Assembly (NCBI GenBank): GCA_902386255.1
Contig: CABMII010000008.1
Location: forward strand, 1-43,030
Reading direction: 5' to 3'
DNA length: 43,030 bases
Origin: an uncultured archaeon
Lineage (GTDB): Archaea > Halobacteriota > Methanosarcinia > Methanosarcinales > Methanoperedenaceae
The position numbers and the translations under genes are program-made. The notes below the pieces were generated by a model. It saw only the letters and a program-made list of their open reading frames with translations. It did not search any database and was not told the origin of the DNA. Shown here piece by piece: positions 41,491 to 43,030 of this stretch (positions are counted from its first letter, which is position 1; every line of letters begins with the position of its first letter).

Positions 41491-41530
41491 CAAGGACAAC
41501 TATTTGGGAAATCATTGTATATCTATTAAT

Positions 41531-42208
41531 ATGATGATAGGATTGATTGCGGATGTTCACTCCAATGCTGTTGCGCTAAAAGCCGTTCTTTCCGCGCTCA
41601 AAGACGCCGGCGCTGAAAGAATATTGCATGCCGGCGACATTGTTGGTTATAATCCTTATCCCAATGAGACAATCGAATTGTTTAAAAGGAATAACATAAT
41701 CTCAATTGCCGGGAACCATGACAGGGCACTGGTTACAGGAGATACTTCAGGTTTTAATCCGTATGCGAAAGCTGCTCTTGAGTGGACAAGAAATGAGGTC
41801 TCGCCTGATAATTCCGGTTACATTAAAGGGCTAAAAAATATTGAATCCTTCACCGTCGATGGAAAAAGGACAGTCCTTGTTCATGGAAGCCCGTTAGATA
41901 TTGATGAATATGTTTATCCTGAGGATGCATCGCCTGGTTTGCTGTCAGCCGCAAATGCTGATATTCTTGTTTTGGGCCATACCCATATCCAGTTCAAAAA
42001 AGAATATCCTGAAGGCATAATCGTAAATCCGGGCTCGGTCGGGCAGCCAAGGGACAAGAATCCGAAAGCTGCGTTTGCTGTCCTGGATACCGAATCAGGA
42101 AAAATCGAACTTAAAAGAATTAGGTATGATATTGAAAAAGTAATTGAAGATATGCTTGCCGCACATCTTCCTGAAAAACTCGCTTTGCGGCTTCGAACCG
42201 GCAATTAG
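41531..42208 (+). CDS. Metallophosphoesterase, MJ0912/YfcE-like
   Basis: About 225 residues from the ATG at 41531 (a second ATG follows at once). Calcineurin-like metal motifs are GLIADVHSN (D-x-H), HAGDIVGYNPYPNE, SIAGNHDRAL (GNHD), VHGSP and LGHTHIQFKKE, followed by NPGSVGQPRDKNPKAAFAVLD, which is the usual closing region. The family hydrolyses phosphodiester or phosphoprotein bonds; the physiological substrate is unknown. The open frame reaches 117 bases further upstream, but that overlaps the divergent radical-SAM gene and lacks family sequence. Its stop overlaps the end of the ferredoxin gene on the other strand by four bases. Confidence 0.88.
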   Translation: MMIGLIADVHSNAVALKAVLSALKDAGAERILHAGDIVGYNPYPNETIELFKRNNIISIAGNHDRALVTGDTSGFNPYAKAALEWTRNEVSPDNSGYIKGLKNIESFTVDGKRTVLVHGSPLDIDEYVYPEDASPGLLSAANADILVLGHTHIQFKKEYPEGIIVNPGSVGQPRDKNPKAAFAVLDTESGKIELKRIRYDIEKVIEDMLAAHLPEKLALRLRTGN

Positions 42209-42414
42209 CAGGAACTATGCTTGATAGCCTTTACCGGACATGCATCAACGCAAGCACAGCATTCGATGCAATCGCCGACACGTATGGCTTTTGATTTCCC
42301 GCCCTGTATTTCAAAAACGTTTGTAGGGCAGACGTTCACGCATTCCCCGTCAGCGTTGCATTTCTCTTCATCAATTTCGATGGTCACAGCCGCTTCATAT
42401 TTCTTAACTACCAT
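42205..42414 (-). CDS. Two-cluster ferredoxin with an Asp in the first cluster motif
   Basis: A 69-residue ferredoxin. The second motif is complete, CIECCACVDACP (C-x2-C-x2-C-x3-CP). The first reads CNADGECVNVCP: where the second cysteine of C-x2-C-x2-C-x3-CP should be, there is an aspartate. Asp at this place is the known fourth ligand of the single cluster of Pyrococcus furiosus ferredoxin and can allow conversion to a 3Fe-4S form. GGAGAAA precedes the ATG at 42414. It could serve the aldehyde oxidoreductase or Nfn proteins in this window, though genes are not linked in an operon. Convergent with the phosphoesterase gene. Confidence 0.92.
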   Translation of the reverse strand: MVVKKYEAAVTIEIDEEKCNADGECVNVCPTNVFEIQGGKSKAIRVGDCIECCACVDACPVKAIKHSSC

Positions 42415-42471
42415 GATTTTTTTCTCCTATAATCGGTTAGTGTTGTTATTTGGGATTAAAGGTTTTGGTTA

Positions 42472-42510
42472 TGGTATAAAGTCCTTTTTTTGTTATACCA
42501 TATCGTATAA
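42472..42510 (+). promoter_or_regulatory. Repeated GTATAA/TTATAC half-sites before the AbrB/PIN pair
   Basis: TGGTATAA (42472-42479) and TTATACCA (42493-42500) are perfect inverted arms, and GTATAA recurs at 42505-42510, giving three half-sites spaced in the 127-bp region between the ferredoxin and AbrB genes. A TATA-like ACTTATATAGCC follows at 42510. AbrB-type antitoxins commonly bind such inverted repeats in their own promoter, so this may be the autoregulatory operator; it is inferred only. Confidence 0.5.
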
Positions 42511-42541
42511 CTTATATAGCCATAGTTACATTGTTGTATTT

Positions 42542-42748
42542 ATGTGCCATGCTGTTGTAGAAGTAAAAAAATGGGGCAACTCCCTCGGTGTGCTCATCCC
42601 GAAAGATAAGGTCGCTGAGTTGGGATTATCTGAAAAAGATATAATCGATATCGATATCTTAAAAAAAGAAAAAGTAAGCGGGTTTGGGATTGCAAAGGGA
42701 AAAATATCGTTTGAAAGAGAAGAACCTGAGCACGAAGACCTCTGGTGA
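42542..42748 (+). CDS. AbrB/SpoVT-type antitoxin
   Basis: A 68-residue protein from the ATG at 42542; the long upstream open frame covers the promoter and is not coding. VVEVKKWGNSLGVLIPKDKVAELGLSEKDIIDIDIL is the swapped-hairpin AbrB/MazE DNA-binding fold, with WGNSLGVLIPK as its signature. The C-terminal tail GKISFEREEPEHEDLW is acidic and would bind the toxin. The PIN toxin gene starts four bases after its stop. Such pairs are common in archaeal genomes. Confidence 0.88.
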   Translation: MCHAVVEVKKWGNSLGVLIPKDKVAELGLSEKDIIDIDILKKEKVSGFGIAKGKISFEREEPEHEDLW

Positions 42749-42752
42749 TACT

Positions 42753-43030
42753 GTGTACCTGATAGATACTTATGCCTGGGTTGAATATTTCACAGGTTCA
42801 AAAAGAGGGGAAAAGGTCAAAAAAATTATAGAGGATGAAAATAATATTATCCTCACTCCTGAATGCTGCCTGGCTGAAATAAAAGGATGGGCTATCAGGG
42901 AAAGTATGGATTTTGAAGAACTATATTCCATTGTGAGGAAAGTTTCTGATATCCGGTGTATTTTAACCCAGGATTGGCTGGATGCTGCCACGATTAGAAG
43001 TGAACTCAGGAAAACAAAAAAAGGCATTGG
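42753..43030 (+). CDS. PIN-domain toxin (VapC family), cut by window end
   Basis: Starts at a GTG at 42753 and stays open to the last base, 92 complete codons. The product begins VYLIDTYAWVEYFTGSKRG, where Asp5 is the first PIN acidic residue, and continues with LTPECCLAEIKGWAIRE containing the second (Glu). The remaining acidic residues would lie beyond the window. It forms a toxin-antitoxin pair with the AbrB gene. No ATG is available in frame near this GTG, so the start is reasonably firm. Confidence 0.85.
   Translation, partial: MYLIDTYAWVEYFTGSKRGEKVKKIIEDENNIILTPECCLAEIKGWAIRESMDFEELYSIVRKVSDIRCILTQDWLDAATIRSELRKTKKGI

Noticed and set aside
41414-41530. Upstream extension of the metallophosphoesterase frame
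   Set aside because: It overlaps the divergent radical-SAM gene and has no family sequence; the metal motif ADVHSN starts a few residues after the ATG at 41531.
42221-42541. Long open frame before the AbrB antitoxin
   Set aside because: It runs antisense through the ferredoxin gene and over a promoter-like AT-rich region; the AbrB fold begins at 42542.

Overview
The window is archaeal and most likely comes from the Methanosarcinales side of the Euryarchaeota; a Methanoperedens-like (ANME-2d) organism fits best. Supporting genes are the methanogen-type seryl-tRNA synthetase, the F420 genes cofG and cofH, DUF531, DUF1786, the DUF711/ACT pair, a DUF1673-type N-terminus, a PEF-CTERM-like surface protein, archaeal PheS and TrmY. 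Three tRNA genes lack an encoded CCA, and several genes have a TATA box about 25-30 bp before the start codon, as expected for leaderless archaeal mRNAs. No mcr or rRNA gene is present, so the genus is an inference.

Layout. 0.2-3.6 kb: agl23 (protein glycosylation), divergent from a ubiquitin-like SAMP/MoaD gene joined to moeA. 3.6-5.95 kb: a closed, convergent locus whose two ends carry nearly the same 20-bp palindromic operator just after a TATA box; it encodes a small membrane protein on one strand and, on the other, an HTH regulator, a membrane protein with an STT3/AglB-like soluble domain, and a 71-residue membrane protein. 6.1-10.1 kb: tRNA-Ser, a DUF1786 protein, a zinc-ribbon membrane protein, nikR, trmY, DUF531 and a 51-residue zinc-ribbon gene. 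10.1-16.7 kb: speA, the ACT/DUF711 pair, a potassium channel plus a TrkA-like partner, and thyA. 16.9-23.5 kb: two methyltransferase genes (one frameshifted), an aminotransferase, nfnB/nfnA, and a pair of an unknown protein and a phosphodiesterase. 24-29.5 kb: a repeat protein gene with an in-frame stop, a deoxyhypusine-synthase-family gene, a sortable surface protein and a tungsten aldehyde oxidoreductase. 29.5-36.7 kb: TumE/TumA-like toxin-antitoxin pair, pheS, tRNA-Val, cofH/cofG, tRNA-Leu, serS and a PIN toxin pair. 36.7-43 kb: an unknown gene, the gdh-acdA-acdB operon (acdA carries an in-frame stop), a radical SAM gene, a metallophosphoesterase, a ferredoxin with an Asp in one cluster motif, and an AbrB/PIN pair cut by the window end.

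How the genes fit together. Glutamate dehydrogenase, ADP-forming acyl-CoA synthetase, the aminotransferase, Nfn, the aldehyde oxidoreductase and the ferredoxin suggest amino-acid/2-oxoacid metabolism linked to ferredoxin. SAMP/MoeA could supply the pterin cofactor of the aldehyde oxidoreductase. SpeA and the DHS-family protein may both belong to polyamine/hypusine metabolism. Agl23 and the STT3-like protein point to envelope glycosylation.

Between genes there are at least three families of dispersed intergenic repeats, some nested, tandem or interrupted. One hairpin contains a start codon and a similar hairpin lies in frame inside thyA. Three genes are broken by a single base change each, which could be genuine decay or assembly error.
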